In this document: positions 1 through 10,146 of the stretch, one piece after another
Numbering within the stretch: position 1 is the stretch's first letter
How the letters are laid out: each line of letters begins with the position of its first letter
Assembly (NCBI GenBank): GCA_031285265.1
Contig: JAITWM010000047.1
Span: 1-36,716, forward strand
Direction: 5' to 3'
DNA length: 36,716 nucleotides
Source: Lysobacteraceae bacterium
GTDB lineage: Bacteria; Pseudomonadota; Gammaproteobacteria; Xanthomonadales; Xanthomonadaceae
The notes under the pieces: model-generated
Told to the model about the DNA's origin: nothing
Database searches by the model: none
The model's input: the letters and a program-made list of their open reading frames with translations, nothing else
Made by a program: the position numbers and the translations under genes

Positions 1-1304
1 CTGCCGCGTAATATATCGATCAGGTGCGCCGCGCCAAAACACTGGCCACTACGATAAACGCAGCTCAAAGCTTTCTGTACCGCCACCGTGGCATCCCAGG
101 TCTGTACCGGATGCAGGCAGTTGTCGCAATTGCCGCAAGGCCGCGAACGGCTTTCGCCAAAAGCCGCCAGCAACATGACGCGCCGGCACGTCACCGATTC
201 GCAATAACCTAGCAACTGCTCCAGCTTGCGCCGCTCCAGCCGCTTACGCTCTTCACCCGCCTCGGACTGTTCGATCATCTGCCGCAATAACACGATGTCG
301 CCCAGGCCATAGCACATCCAGGCTTCCGCCGGTTCACCATCACGGCCGGCACGGCCGGTCTCTTGATAGTAGCCTTCCAGGGATTTCGGCAGATCGATGT
401 GCGCAATGAAACGCACATCGGGTTTATCGATTCCCATCCCGAACGCGATCGTGGCCACCATGACGATGCTTTCTTCGCGCAAAAAACGGCGCTGATGCTC
501 GGCTCTGACCGCCGCTTCCATTCCAGCATGATAAGGCAAGGCCGTTATGCCGCGTTCGCGCAAGAACACCGCCGTCTCCTCGACTTTGCGACGACTCATG
601 CAATAGACGATGCCGGACCTATCCCGATGTCCGGCAAGGAAGTCGAGCAATTGACTACGTGCATTGTCCTTCTGCACCACGCTATACCGGATATTGGGGC
701 GATCGAACGAACTGATGAAACGGCGCGCGCCGGACAAGCCAAGACGTTCGCCGATCTCGCGCTGAGTCGGCGGATCGGCGGTGGCGGTCAACGCGATCCG
801 CGGCACGTCCGGCCATCGTTCATGCAATACCGTCAATTCCCGGTATTCCGGCCGAAAATCGTGCCCCCATTGCGACACGCAATGCGCTTCATCGATTGCG
901 AACAAAGCGATACGGCTGCGTTCGAGCAGACTCAAAAAGCGTGGAGTCAACAAGCGTTCCGGAGCGACATAGAGCAGCTTCAATTCGCCCGCGCACAATG
1001 CCTGTTCCACTTGCCGCGCAGCGACCGCATCCAAAGAGGAGTTCAAGTAAGCGGCGCGCACGCCCAATTGATGCAACGCATCCACCTGATCCTGCATCAA
1101 TGCGATCAGCGGCGACACCACGATCCCGACGCCATCGCGCAACAATGCCGGAATCTGATAGCACAACGACTTGCCGCCGCCAGTCGGCATCAAGACCAAC
1201 GCATCGTGACCGGCGGCGATATGCTCGACAATGGATGCTTGCTGATCGCGAAAAGTCTCGTAGCCGAATACTTGACGCAGCAGGGCGAGCGCGTGAGTGG
1301 ACAT
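1..1304 (-). CDS. recQ: RecQ ATP-dependent DNA helicase (C-terminus cut by window edge)
   Basis: A 3'-5' superfamily 2 DNA helicase that unwinds branched and gapped DNA during recombination and replication repair. The first 434 residues are visible. The start ATG is at 1304 and the frame stays open to base 1. Walker A TGGGKS is at about residues 41-46. The helicase box reads [15 protein letters not shown], the RecQ-specific DEAH plus aromatic-rich loop. Near the window edge, CRR...CGNCDNC supplies the four zinc-binding cysteines, followed by the beginning of the winged-helix RQC domain ([15 protein letters not shown]). E. coli RecQ is about 610 residues, so the rest of RQC and any HRDC domain lie outside the window. 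It is transcribed in the same direction as dps but separated from it by a terminator, so it probably has its own promoter between about 1305 and 1356. Confidence 0.96.
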   Translation of the reverse strand, partial: MSTHALALLRQVFGYETFRDQQASIVEHIAAGHDALVLMPTGGGKSLCYQIPALLRDGVGIVVSPLIALMQDQVDALHQLGVRAAYLNSSLDAVAARQVEQALCAGELKLLYVAPERLLTPRFLSLLERSRIALFAIDEAHCVSQWGHDFRPEYRELTVLHERWPDVPRIALTATADPPTQREIGERLGLSGARRFISSFDRPNIRYSVVQKDNARSQLLDFLAGHRDRSGIVYCMSRRKVEETAVFLRERGITALPYHAGMEAAVRAEHQRRFLREESIVMVATIAFGMGIDKPDVRFIAHIDLPKSLEGYYQETGRAGRDGEPAEAWMCYGLGDIVLLRQMIEQSEAGEERKRLERRKLEQLLGYCESVTCRRVMLLAAFGESRSRPCGNCDNCLHPVQTWDATVAVQKALSCVYRSGQCFGAAHLIDILRG

Positions 1305-1356
1305 CGGCAACAGCATACATCGAAGGACAGATGAAGCGCGTCCAGCATCGCCGTCG

Positions 1357-1390
1357 AAAAATCAAAACGCCCGGCTCGCGCGCAGGGCGT
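1357..1390 (-). terminator. Rho-independent terminator of dps
   Basis: Read on the minus strand, ACGCCC pairs with GGGCGT (positions 1385-1390 and 1367-1372) across a 12-base GC-rich loop. It is followed at once by TTTTGATTTTT. It begins 39 bases past the dps stop and lies between dps and recQ. Confidence 0.75.
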
Positions 1391-1428
1391 CAGATATCAT
1401 CGCCGCGAATAGACGCTGTCTACGGCGC

Positions 1429-1989
1429 TCACTCCAGCAACGAACGCAACATCCAGGCGTACTTCTCGTGAATCTGCAACCGCGAGGTCAACATATCCAC
1501 GGAAGGATCGTCGCCGGCATTGTCGGCCGTCTTGAGCACGTCGCGGGCGGTACGGCAAACGGCTTCATTGCCGGACACCAATTGCTGCACCATGGTTTTC
1601 CAATCGGGCACCTCCGACGCATCCGCGTCGTCGCGAATCGACGAAAGGCGAGCAAAATCCGCATAGGAGCCCGGCGCCGCAAAACCCAGCGCACGGATGC
1701 GCTCGGCGATCTCATCCAGCGCCTGCCATTGTTCCGTGTACTGACCTTCGAACATCGTATGCAGCGCAGTGAACATCGTCCCGGTGACGTTCCAATGATA
1801 ATTATGCGTTTTCAGATATAGCGTATAGGCATCCGCCAGGAAGCGCGAAAGACCTTGCGCAATTTTCCTGCGATCATTGGTAGAGATGCCGATATCGATA
1901 TCGGGCGACGTTACACTTGGAACTATTTCGGCGACTGCCTTTTGATGTTTGTCGTCCTTGCGTTTCGGTTTGTCTTTGTTTTTGGACAT
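1429..1989 (-). CDS. dps: Dps-family ferritin-like DNA-protection protein
   Basis: A 186-residue mini-ferritin that forms dodecamers, oxidises Fe(II) with peroxide, stores the iron and can coat DNA in starved or oxidatively stressed cells. The ferroxidase ligands are in place: the His of HNYHWNVTG in helix A, and the Asp/Glu of ALDEIAERIRALG in helix B. The lysine-rich first 16 residues (MSKNKDKPKRKDDKHQ) are the kind of tail used for DNA binding in other Dps proteins. That role is inferred here. The start is well supported by GAGGAG about 7 bases upstream of ATG 1989. It is divergent from hrpA, with 91 bases between them, and has its own terminator. Confidence 0.95.
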   Translation of the reverse strand: MSKNKDKPKRKDDKHQKAVAEIVPSVTSPDIDIGISTNDRRKIAQGLSRFLADAYTLYLKTHNYHWNVTGTMFTALHTMFEGQYTEQWQALDEIAERIRALGFAAPGSYADFARLSSIRDDADASEVPDWKTMVQQLVSGNEAVCRTARDVLKTADNAGDDPSVDMLTSRLQIHEKYAWMLRSLLE

Positions 1990-2080
1990 GACGTACTCCT
2001 CGGGGGTGAATACTCGATTACGGGCACAATAATCCCCTTGAATGCTTTTGTAAAATCACGAAATATCCGTCTATCAGTCA

Positions 2081-5000
2081 ATGTCTCCTATCCGCGAGAA
2101 CCCATCTTCCCAAGTGCAATCCAACCGGCGCGACATCGACAACGCGCTGAGCCGCGACCGTGGGCGTCTTCATGGACTGTGGAAACGCTGGCAAGCCGCG
2201 CCCGATGATGCCGATGCAAAAACAGCCTTCGAGCACGCATTGACCTTGTCCGTCGCTGCGCGCGATGCGCGTGCCGGCTCCACGCCATCGATCACGCTGG
2301 ACGAGCGGTTACCCATTACAGCGGAAGCCGAACACATCGTCGGACTCATTCGTGCGCACCCGGTCGTCGTCGTCGCCGGAGAGACAGGTTCCGGGAAGAC
2401 CACCCAGCTGCCAAAACTGTGCTTGGCGGCCGGACGCGGCGCGGCCGGTATGATCGGCTGCACGCAGCCGCGCCGGATTGCCGCGCGCGCGGTAGCGCGT
2501 CGCGTCGCGGAGGAGCTGCATACTTCGATCGGCGGCAAAGTCGGCTACCAGATCCGTTTCACCGACCACGTCGGCGACGATACCCGGATCAAATTCATGA
2601 CCGACGGCATTCTTCTGGCCGAAATCGCCTCGGACCGCTGGCTGTCGGCTTACGACACGATCATCATCGACGAAGCGCACGAACGTAGTCTCAATATCGA
2701 TTTTCTGCTCGGATATCTGAAGCGGTTGCTGAAACGCCGATACGACCTGAAAGTCATCGTCACTTCGGCCACCATCGACACGGCACGTTTTTCCCGGCAT
2801 TTCGACGATGCCCCCATCGTCGGGATCGAGGGACGCACTTACCCGGTGGAAGCACGATACCGCCCGTTGGAAGGCGAGGACGGACGCGAGGACGAGCGCA
2901 CCGTCAGCGACGCAATCGTGGCCGCCATCGACGAAATCACGCGCGAAGATCCGCGCGGGGATGTTCTGGTGTTCCTGCCCGGAGAACGCGAGATCCGCGA
3001 TGCTCACCGGCTTCTGGAAAAACGTCATTACCGCGAAACCGAAGTCCTGCCGCTGTATGCGCGGTTATCGGCGCGCGACCAGGACCGGGTATTCAATCCG
3101 GGGCCAAAACGGCGCCTGGTTCTGGCCACCAACGTTGCGGAAACTTCGCTGACCGTACCGCGCATCCGCTATGTGGTCGATCCCGGCTATGCGCGCGTCA
3201 AACGCTACAGCACGCGCCAAAAACTGGACCGGCTATACATCGAAGCCGTTTCCCAAGCCAGCGCCGATCAACGTAAAGGTCGCTGCGGAAGAATCGCCGA
3301 GGGTGTGTGCTACCGGTTGTATTCGGAAGCGGATTTTCTGGCGCGCCCGGAATTTACCGACCCCGAAATCCGTCGCTCCAGCCTTGCCGGCGTCATTCTG
3401 CGCATGCTGCATCTGGGGCTCGGAAAGATCGAGGACTTCCCCTTCATCGAACCGCCCGACGAACGTGCCATTGCCGACGGCTGGCAACAACTGAGCGAGC
3501 TGGGGGCCGTCGTCACGGAGCCGCGAGGCGAACGCCGGCTGACCGCAATCGGACAGCAGATGGCGCGCTTGCCGGTGGACGTGAAATTGGCGCGTATGCT
3601 GATAGCCGCCCAGCGGCAAGACTGCTTGCGCGAGATGATGGTGATCACGGCTTTTCTCGGCATACAGGATCCGCGCGAAAGGCCCGCCGAAATGCGCGAG
3701 GCCGCCGATAACGCACATGCGAAGTTCGCCGACACGCGCTCCGAATTCATCGGCATCCTCAATCTGTGGAATGCGTACGGTCAAGCACATGAAGAACTGA
3801 CCCAATCGAAACTGCGCGACTGGTGCGAACGGCATTTTCTCGGATTCCTGCGTATGCGCGAATGGCGCGAGCTGCATCGTCAATTGCGCCTGCTATGCCA
3901 AGAATCGGGCTGGAAACTCGATGGCGAACCGGCACAGTATCCTGCGCTGCACCGCGCGCTGATGGCAGGCCTGCCGACGCAGATCGGACATAAGACCGAA
4001 AGAAACGATTATCAGGCGCCGCGCCAGCGCCGCTTTCATATCTTCCCGGGATCGCCGCTGGCAAAAAAACCGCCACCATGGGTACTCAGCGCCGCTTTGC
4101 TGGACACACAAAAAATATGGGGTCTGACCAACGCGGCGATCGAGCCGGACTGGGCCATCGCCGAACTCGCACATTTATTGGCGCGCAAATACTTCGACCC
4201 GCGTTGGTCGCGCTCACAGGGACAGGTCGTGGCATCGGAACAGATCAGCCTGTTCGGTTTGGTACTCGCGCCAAAAAAACCAGTGCATTACGGTCGCATC
4301 GATCCGATGGAAGCGCGCGACATCTTCATCCGGCAAGCGCTGGTTACCGGCGAAATCGATACGCGCGCCGGTTTCGTCGCCGACAATCTCAAAACCCTGG
4401 AAAAAGCCCGGGAAGAAGAAGCCAAGCTGCGCCGCGCCGGCATCGTCGCCGATGAAGACTGGCAGGCGCGCTGGTATCTGGACCGCATTCCGCCGGACAT
4501 CCATTCCGTCGCCGGGCTCGAAGCGTGGTATCGCAAACTGCCGGCCGACGCACGCCATCGCTTGTTATGGTCGGCTGCCGATCTGCTGCCCGGTGAAGGC
4601 AGCGAACAAGATCTGTTTCCGAAATACCTTACGCTGGGAGAAGTCCGCTTGCCGTTGCATTACCGGTTCGAGCCGGGGGCGGCGGACGATGGCGTCACGC
4701 TCGACGTACCGTTGCACCTGCTCAATGCACTGGACCCGGCACGGCTGTCTTGGCTGACGCCCGGCTTCATCGAGGGGAAAGCGGCCGCCATGATTCGCAG
4801 CCTTCCCAAACCGCAACGTCGCAACTATGTGCCAGCGCCCGACTTCGGGCGGGCATTCTTCGAGGCATATCCACAGGCCAGCGCCGATTCGCTGGGAGGC
4901 GAGCTGGCCCGTTTTCTGACTCGCACCACCGGAATACCGGCCGCTGCGACGGATTTCGATGAAACATCACTCGAACCGTATTTGCGAATGAATTTGCGCC

Positions 5001-6034
5001 TGCAGGACCGATCCGGCAGATTGCTGGCCGAATCACGGGATCTGGACACGCTGCGCCTGAATTTCGGCGATCGCGCGGCACGCGCATTCGCGGCGCGCGC
5101 CGGCCGCGAACTGACCGAGGAAAACCTGCGCGACTTCCCCGCCGTCCCGATTCCCGTGCAAATCTCCGGCGAAGCCGGCGTGCCTGCGTATCCGGCGCTG
5201 GTGAATCAGGGAGAGAACGTTTCGCTGCAAGTATTCGCCGACATCGGCAAAGCCGAAGCCGCACACACGGGTGGCGTTCGGCGTTTGCTCGAAATCGCAT
5301 TGACCGACCGGATCAAGCAGGCCGCCCGGCAACTCCCCGTATCGCCAAAAACCGGCCTGCTCTACGCATCGATCGAATCGCAAGAGCGGTTGCGCGGCGA
5401 TCTGGTGGATGCGGCATTGAATGCGCTGCTCGAAGAGGGAATCGGCCTGATCCGCACACGGGAGGCATTCGAACACCGCCGCGACGAGACGGCCAAGCGG
5501 CTGTTCCCGGAGGCCATGCAGCGATTGCAACTGGCTGAAGCGATCCTGACCACCGTGGCCGAACTGAAACCGCGATTGGAATCCCCATTGATGGGCTGGG
5601 CCAGCGGCAATCTCGACGACTTGCGCGCGCAACTGAATGCCCTGATATGCCCCGGATTCCTTCGCAACACGCCCGCCGACGCACTCGTTCAATTTCCACG
5701 CTATCTGAAAGCCATGGCGATCCGCGCCGAACGCGCCAAACGCGACCCGCCGCGCGATCAGGAACGAATGCTGGAAATCAAACCTTTCATGGAAGCGTTG
5801 GCCGAAACGGCCGTTGCAGGCGCAGATTCGCATTGCGATTGGCAGGCTTTGCGCTGGGATCTGGAAGAATTGCGCGTTTCCATATTCGCCCAGGAACTGG
5901 GCGCCAAACCGGGAATTTCGGTCAAGAAGCTCGCGCAACGGTTGACCGAATTGAAAAACCGCCGTGACCGGAACCCGCGAGGTCATCGCATTCCAGCCAC
6001 GGACGGCATCCCGCCATCACACCATGTCCGATAA
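2081..6034 (+). CDS. hrpA: ATP-dependent RNA helicase HrpA
   Basis: A 1317-residue DEAH-box RNA helicase, close to the roughly 1300 residues of E. coli HrpA, which resolves stalled or collided ribosomes on mRNA. In order: Walker A GETGSGKT at residues 100-107, CTQPRR (motif Ia), IIIDEAHER with DEAH at 197-200, the SATID motif III, then LATNVAETSLT and QRKGRCGRIAEGVCYRLY (motifs V and VI). The helicase-associated/OB region follows, then the long C-terminal DUF3418 half typical of HrpA rather than HrpB. No strong ribosome-binding site precedes ATG 2081, but no better in-frame start exists upstream of the helicase core. It converges on mutS across a 216-base gap. Confidence 0.96.
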   Translation: MSPIRENPSSQVQSNRRDIDNALSRDRGRLHGLWKRWQAAPDDADAKTAFEHALTLSVAARDARAGSTPSITLDERLPITAEAEHIVGLIRAHPVVVVAGETGSGKTTQLPKLCLAAGRGAAGMIGCTQPRRIAARAVARRVAEELHTSIGGKVGYQIRFTDHVGDDTRIKFMTDGILLAEIASDRWLSAYDTIIIDEAHERSLNIDFLLGYLKRLLKRRYDLKVIVTSATIDTARFSRHFDDAPIVGIEGRTYPVEARYRPLEGEDGREDERTVSDAIVAAIDEITREDPRGDVLVFLPGEREIRDAHRLLEKRHYRETEVLPLYARLSARDQDRVFNPGPKRRLVLATNVAETSLTVPRIRYVVDPGYARVKRYSTRQKLDRLYIEAVSQASADQRKGRCGRIAEGVCYRLYSEADFLARPEFTDPEIRRSSLAGVILRMLHLGLGKIEDFPFIEPPDERAIADGWQQLSELGAVVTEPRGERRLTAIGQQMARLPVDVKLARMLIAAQRQDCLREMMVITAFLGIQDPRERPAEMREAADNAHAKFADTRSEFIGILNLWNAYGQAHEELTQSKLRDWCERHFLGFLRMREWRELHRQLRLLCQESGWKLDGEPAQYPALHRALMAGLPTQIGHKTERNDYQAPRQRRFHIFPGSPLAKKPPPWVLSAALLDTQKIWGLTNAAIEPDWAIAELAHLLARKYFDPRWSRSQGQVVASEQISLFGLVLAPKKPVHYGRIDPMEARDIFIRQALVTGEIDTRAGFVADNLKTLEKAREEEAKLRRAGIVADEDWQARWYLDRIPPDIHSVAGLEAWYRKLPADARHRLLWSAADLLPGEGSEQDLFPKYLTLGEVRLPLHYRFEPGAADDGVTLDVPLHLLNALDPARLSWLTPGFIEGKAAAMIRSLPKPQRRNYVPAPDFGRAFFEAYPQASADSLGGELARFLTRTTGIPAAATDFDETSLEPYLRMNLRLQDRSGRLLAESRDLDTLRLNFGDRAARAFAARAGRELTEENLRDFPAVPIPVQISGEAGVPAYPALVNQGENVSLQVFADIGKAEAAHTGGVRRLLEIALTDRIKQAARQLPVSPKTGLLYASIESQERLRGDLVDAALNALLEEGIGLIRTREAFEHRRDETAKRLFPEAMQRLQLAEAILTTVAELKPRLESPLMGWASGNLDDLRAQLNALICPGFLRNTPADALVQFPRYLKAMAIRAERAKRDPPRDQERMLEIKPFMEALAETAVAGADSHCDWQALRWDLEELRVSIFAQELGAKPGISVKKLAQRLTELKNRRDRNPRGHRIPATDGIPPSHHVR

Positions 6035-6230
6035 AAATTCGGCATCGGCCCCAAAGAACGATTACGTCCGATAAGGGCGGCCGCCATTCCGGCACCCCGA
6101 ATCGTTACCGGACACAGACACCGTGATCACACCCATCATCTCATGCCCGGAACGATGATCAGCACGGTGAGGCAACCGCCGCACCCTGCCGCCAACCGTA
6201 TCTTCCGCCCAACTCTATCGAGCGACGTCG

Positions 6231-6249
6231 CCTGCGCAACCGGCGCAGG
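6231..6249 (-). terminator. Possible weak terminator hairpin between mutS and hrpA
   Basis: Arms cctgcgc and gcgcagg form a perfect 7-base stem around a 5-base loop, 1 base past the mutS stop. There is no T tract on either side, so it could equally be a processing or stability hairpin. Nothing else stands out in 6035-6230. Confidence 0.3.
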
Positions 6250-6250
6250 C

Positions 6251-8839
6251 TCACAACAATGCCTTCAACCGATATAACGCCTCCAGCGCCTGTTTCGGCG
6301 TCAATTCATCCGGATCGATCGCCACCAGTGCTTCCTGGGCGGCAGACGACGGCGCAGTAAACAACCCGAACTGTCGCGGCTGGTCCAATGCCTGCGGCGT
6401 CATCTGCGCCGTATGTGTTTCGCTGCCGCGCCGCTCCAATTCGGCCAGCCGCCGCCGCGCCTGCTGCAATGTCGCCTTCGGCAACCCGGCCAACGCCGCG
6501 ACCTGTAGACCGAAACTGCGATCGGCCGCGCCGTCCTTGACCGCATGCATGAACACCAGCGTGTCACCGTGCTCGACCGCATCCAGATGCACATTGGCGA
6601 TGCCGCTACCCGGCTCCGCCAGTGCGGTCAACTCAAAATAATGAGTAGCGAACAGCGTATAGCATCGATTGGCCGAGGCCAGATGCCGCGCCACCGCGTC
6701 GGCCAACGCCAGACCGTCATAAGTCGAAGTGCCGCGACCGATCTCGTCCATCAGTACCAGCGACTGCTCCGTGGCGTGATGCAAGATATAGCTGGTCTCG
6801 GCCATTTCGACCATGAACGTGGATTGCCCGCGCGCCAGATCGTCGCCCGCGCCGATGCGCGTCAGTATCCGGTCGACCGGTCCGATTTCAGCGCGCAGCG
6901 CCGGCACGAAACTGCCGATATGCGCCAACAGCACGATCAGCGCATTCTGCCGCATGTACGTCGATTTCCCGCCCATGTTCGGACCGGTGATGATCAGCAT
7001 CCGGCGGTCTTCATCGAGTTCCAAATCGTTCGGCTCGAACGGCTCTTCCCGCACCGCTTCCACCACTGGGTGGCGGCCGCGTTCGATCCGCAACCCCATG
7101 CGCGCGCTCAGCACCGGTTGCGACCAGTCCAGCGCCTGCGCACGCTCGGCAAGCGCGGCCAGCACATCCAGCTCGCTCAATGCCGCCGCGCAATGTTTCA
7201 GAGGTTCCAGCCGCGCGTTCAGCGTATCGAGCAATCCTTCATACAAAAACTTCTCCCGTCCCAACGCCCGCTCGCGCGCGGACAGCACTTTGTCCTCGAA
7301 TGCCTTCAACTCCTCGGTGATATACCGCTCGGCGTTGGTCAACGTCTGCCGTCGCGTGTAATGTACCGGCGCTCTGTCCGATTGCCCTTTGCTGATTTCG
7401 ATGTAATAGCCGTGCACCCGGTTGTAACCGACTTTCAATGTCGCAATACCACTGCTTTCGCGTTCGCGCTGCTCCAGTTCGACCAGAAACCGATCGGCAT
7501 TGCTGCTGAGCTGGCGCAATTCGTCCAGATCGGCATCGTAGCCATCGGCGAACACGCCGCCATCGCTCAATTTCAGCGGCGGCTGCTCCGCCACGGCAGC
7601 GGTCAGCAATGCGGCCATGTCGGTATGCTCCCCCAGTTCCCCGGACAAAACACGCAGTTGCGGCGAATCCAACGGCGCCAACACATCGCGGATATTCGGC
7701 AGCAGCGTCAAGCCATCGCGTAACGTGGACAAATCGCGCGGGCGCGCCGAGCGCAATGCGACCCGCGTCAGAATACGCTCCAGATCGCCTAGGCTGCGAA
7801 ATCGTTCGCGCAATGCCGTATCTCCGCGGCTTTCCATCAGCGCGGCAACGGCCTGGTGTCGCGCACCGACAGCGCTTTGGTTCCGTAAGGGCCGATGCAG
7901 CCAACGTCGCAGCAAACGCCCGCCCATGGGCGTTACAGTGGTATCGAGTACACCCAGCAACGTATTCCGGGTGTCGCCATCGATGCGTGTATCCAATTCC
8001 AAATGCCGGCGGGTGGCCGCATTCATCGCAATCGCATCGCTGGCGGCTTCCACCGCGATCGATGTCAGATGCGGCAAACGCTGCTTCTGTGTTTCCTCGA
8101 CATAACCAAGCAACGCGCCCGCAGCGGCGGCGGCCAACGGCTTGTCCTCAATGCCGAAACCGGTCAAATCATGCACGCCAAAAAATCGTGTCAACTGCCG
8201 GCGGCCACTGTCCGGATCGAATAACCAAGGCGCGCGTCGCCGTACCGCCGTACGGCTCATTACGAACGACGGCCAGCCTTCCTCATCAGGAACCAGCAAT
8301 TCCGCCGGTTCCAAACGCGCCAGTTCCGCTTCCAGCGCATCATCGTTGCCGACTTGATTGACCAGAAACCGGCCCCCGGCCAAATCCGCCCAGGCCAGAC
8401 CGTAACCCTGCTTGTCGCGCACCACCGTCATCAACAGCGTATCGCGGCGTTCATCCAGCAAGGCTTCGTCGGTCACGGTCCCCGGCGTGACAATACGTAC
8501 CACTTTACGCTCGACCAACCCTTTGGATGCCGCCGGATCACCGATCTGCTCGCAAACCGCCACTGATTCGCCCAACGCCACCAAACGCGCCAAATATCCT
8601 TCATAGGCATGCACCGGAACTCCCGCCATTGGAATCGGCTGTCCCGCCGACTGTCCACGCTGAGTCAATGTGATGTCCAACAATCGTGCGGCCTTGCGTG
8701 CATCGTCGTAAAAAAGCTCATAAAAATCTCCCATCCGGAAAAACAGCAGCAAATCCGGATATTCCGCCTTGGCGCTGAAATACTGCTTCATCAGCGGCGT
8801 ATGCTCGGAAGATTTTGCGGAGGCGGCAGCCTGATTCAT
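6251..8839 (-). CDS. mutS: DNA mismatch repair protein MutS
   Basis: An 862-residue mismatch-recognition ATPase that binds mispairs as a dimer and recruits MutL. The N-terminal mismatch-binding domain carries [11 protein letters not shown], with the intercalating Phe39 and Glu41 of the F-x-E motif. The connector, lever and clamp domains follow. The C-terminal ABC-type ATPase has Walker [10 protein letters not shown] at about residues 619-627, Walker [13 protein letters not shown] and the FATHYFELT switch histidine. Length is normal (E. coli 853). The wording of the first 100 residues is very like that of Xanthomonadales MutS. The ribosome-binding site before ATG 8839 is weak. It appears monocistronic. 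Confidence 0.97.
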   Translation of the reverse strand: MNQAAASAKSSEHTPLMKQYFSAKAEYPDLLLFFRMGDFYELFYDDARKAARLLDITLTQRGQSAGQPIPMAGVPVHAYEGYLARLVALGESVAVCEQIGDPAASKGLVERKVVRIVTPGTVTDEALLDERRDTLLMTVVRDKQGYGLAWADLAGGRFLVNQVGNDDALEAELARLEPAELLVPDEEGWPSFVMSRTAVRRRAPWLFDPDSGRRQLTRFFGVHDLTGFGIEDKPLAAAAAGALLGYVEETQKQRLPHLTSIAVEAASDAIAMNAATRRHLELDTRIDGDTRNTLLGVLDTTVTPMGGRLLRRWLHRPLRNQSAVGARHQAVAALMESRGDTALRERFRSLGDLERILTRVALRSARPRDLSTLRDGLTLLPNIRDVLAPLDSPQLRVLSGELGEHTDMAALLTAAVAEQPPLKLSDGGVFADGYDADLDELRQLSSNADRFLVELEQRERESSGIATLKVGYNRVHGYYIEISKGQSDRAPVHYTRRQTLTNAERYITEELKAFEDKVLSARERALGREKFLYEGLLDTLNARLEPLKHCAAALSELDVLAALAERAQALDWSQPVLSARMGLRIERGRHPVVEAVREEPFEPNDLELDEDRRMLIITGPNMGGKSTYMRQNALIVLLAHIGSFVPALRAEIGPVDRILTRIGAGDDLARGQSTFMVEMAETSYILHHATEQSLVLMDEIGRGTSTYDGLALADAVARHLASANRCYTLFATHYFELTALAEPGSGIANVHLDAVEHGDTLVFMHAVKDGAADRSFGLQVAALAGLPKATLQQARRRLAELERRGSETHTAQMTPQALDQPRQFGLFTAPSSAAQEALVAIDPDELTPKQALEALYRLKALL

Positions 8840-9112
8840 CGTGGTATCTGTCGTCGACGGCGAGGGAGAACGACAGACATGTTACAGGCGTCGTCCATTG
8901 AATGCGTTCGATCGCCGCCCGCATTCGGCAACCCGTCATAGCTGACCTCTGCCACGGATATCGGCTCTCCCACCGGCGCAAAGAACATCCGATCATTCCA
9001 TGCAGGCGATCGGTATCCATCATTCAATCAATCATCGCCGGATAGAACGATGACCGGAAAATCCCGGCCGCACCATCGCGTTGTATCCCATAACCGAAAA
9101 CCGCGAGCGAAC
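8840..9112. other. Non-coding stretch between mutS and rcnB-like gene
   Basis: No supported gene. Open frames here are short and match nothing I recognise. The mutS promoter must lie at the left end. The right end runs into the plus-strand terminator-like hairpin at 9113-9150, so an RNA on the plus strand is conceivable (see findings). Confidence 0.5.
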
Positions 9113-9150
9113 AGAGTGAGACCCGCCATTTCGGCCCCACTCTTTTTGTC
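9113..9150 (+). terminator. Terminator-like hairpin, strongest on the plus strand
   Basis: AGAGTG (9113-9118) pairs with CACTCT (9138-9143), with a small inner GCC/GGC stem in the loop. On the plus strand it runs directly into TTTTT. On the minus strand the following bases are GTTCGCTCG, so it would terminate the rcnB-like gene (stop at 9190) only weakly. No plus-strand gene lies upstream. Confidence 0.5.
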
Positions 9151-9189
9151 TTGCCTTATTGCCGTCGCCCGCAGTGACGAAAACTCACT

Positions 9190-9741
9190 TCAATGGCGCA
9201 AAACCAGATCGATGACGATGCCGGTAGCGACAGCGACCAGTAAAAAGTCGCCATACCCATCGCGCATCCAGCGGTAATCCTGCGGTGGACGGCGTAATCC
9301 GTAATAGTGGTAATCGTTTACGGCATATACCGGACCGCGATAATGCGCATGCAATCGCTCACCTCGCGACCAGTGATAGCGCGGCCCTTTGCTCTCCCAG
9401 CGCGGTGAGCCGTATCCCGGGCTCGATGAACGATAATTCGCACCTTGGCGGTACGGGCCGGCATGCGAATCATGTCGTCCATCGTAACGATAACGTTGCG
9501 AGGCATGCCGTTCATTCGGCCGGGATTGGGCCGGGCGATGCGACGACTGATGCGACGACTGATTCGAATAGACGCGACTATCATGGCTTCGATGATGCCC
9601 GTTACCCGAATACACCCGATCATTGCCTTGTCTGCTTCCCTCGCCGCCACGCACTTTCTGACCATCCCGGGCTGTGGCCGAACCACACACGAATACCAAT
9701 GCCGCCAAGGCTAAAATCGCGTATCTGATCACAGGTTTCAT
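9190..9741 (-). CDS. RcnB-family periplasmic protein
   Basis: A 183-residue secreted protein whose last 50 residues match the RcnB family (nickel/cobalt homeostasis, periplasmic in E. coli): YGLRRPPQDYRWMRDGYGDFLL followed by a hydrophobic tail. I set the start at ATG 9741, not the longer frame beginning at 9852. It gives a classical signal peptide (MKPVIRYAILALAALVFVCG, cleavage near SATA-RDG) and has GAGAG just upstream. Between the signal and the RcnB motif lies a roughly 90-residue stretch rich in His, Ser, Arg, Gln and Tyr that looks disordered and could bind metal. No rcnA exporter or rcnR regulator is adjacent, so the metal role is only a family inference. A 10-base palindrome, CGATATATCG, sits at 9754-9763. 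Confidence 0.75.
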   Translation of the reverse strand: MKPVIRYAILALAALVFVCGSATARDGQKVRGGEGSRQGNDRVYSGNGHHRSHDSRVYSNQSSHQSSHRPAQSRPNERHASQRYRYDGRHDSHAGPYRQGANYRSSSPGYGSPRWESKGPRYHWSRGERLHAHYRGPVYAVNDYHYYGLRRPPQDYRWMRDGYGDFLLVAVATGIVIDLVLRH

Positions 9742-9845
9742 ACAATATTCTCTCGATATATCGGTTGATGATGGATAACGACAGCACGGGTACGATGATT
9801 CCTGGAATGTAATGAACCTGCACGGTACAAAACCGATACTCAAGA

Positions 9846-9862
9846 TGAACATTCAGTGTTCA
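9846..9862. promoter_or_regulatory. Candidate operator, TGAACA-N5-TGTTCA
   Basis: A perfect 6-base inverted repeat around ttcag, about 105 bases upstream of the rcnB-like start and 285 bases upstream of prmA. Its shape suits a dimeric regulator, but it is short enough to arise by chance. Nothing else is apparent in 9863-10146. Confidence 0.2.
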
Positions 9863-10146
9863 GTAAAACGAGAAGATAAGCGAAGCAAATAGCGCGGCCA
9901 TTCATGATGCGGCATGGCCTCCGTAACGACCCACGCCGGCCCATTGCCGCCATTGAACCTCCCGGACACTCGGCCGCCACCGCTGGCGCGAGGCAACGAC
10001 TCGGGACACAATGATGCGGCCTGTGAACGGATGCGCATGCTGCCTTCACGGGACCGCCGCTGACGATGCACGAATTGCCAATGCGTCATACCATGGCTGT
10101 CCACCCGATGCGTCGTTTTCGCGCGTCTCCGGAGAATCCTCACCCT

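Noticed and set aside
889..1365. Open frames overlapping recQ on both strands (for example the arginine-rich ones at 889-1365 and 896-1471)
   Set aside because: They are other-frame readings of recQ, with compositions typical of shadows. The RecQ frame has clear motifs.
2309..5986. Several long minus-strand frames inside hrpA (such as 2309-3028 and 5033-5986)
   Set aside because: All lie wholly within the strongly supported hrpA coding frame and match no family.
6545..7723. A 392-codon plus-strand frame antisense to mutS
   Set aside because: Its composition (rich in Gln, Arg, His) is that of an antisense shadow of a well-conserved gene. There is no ribosome-binding site or domain.
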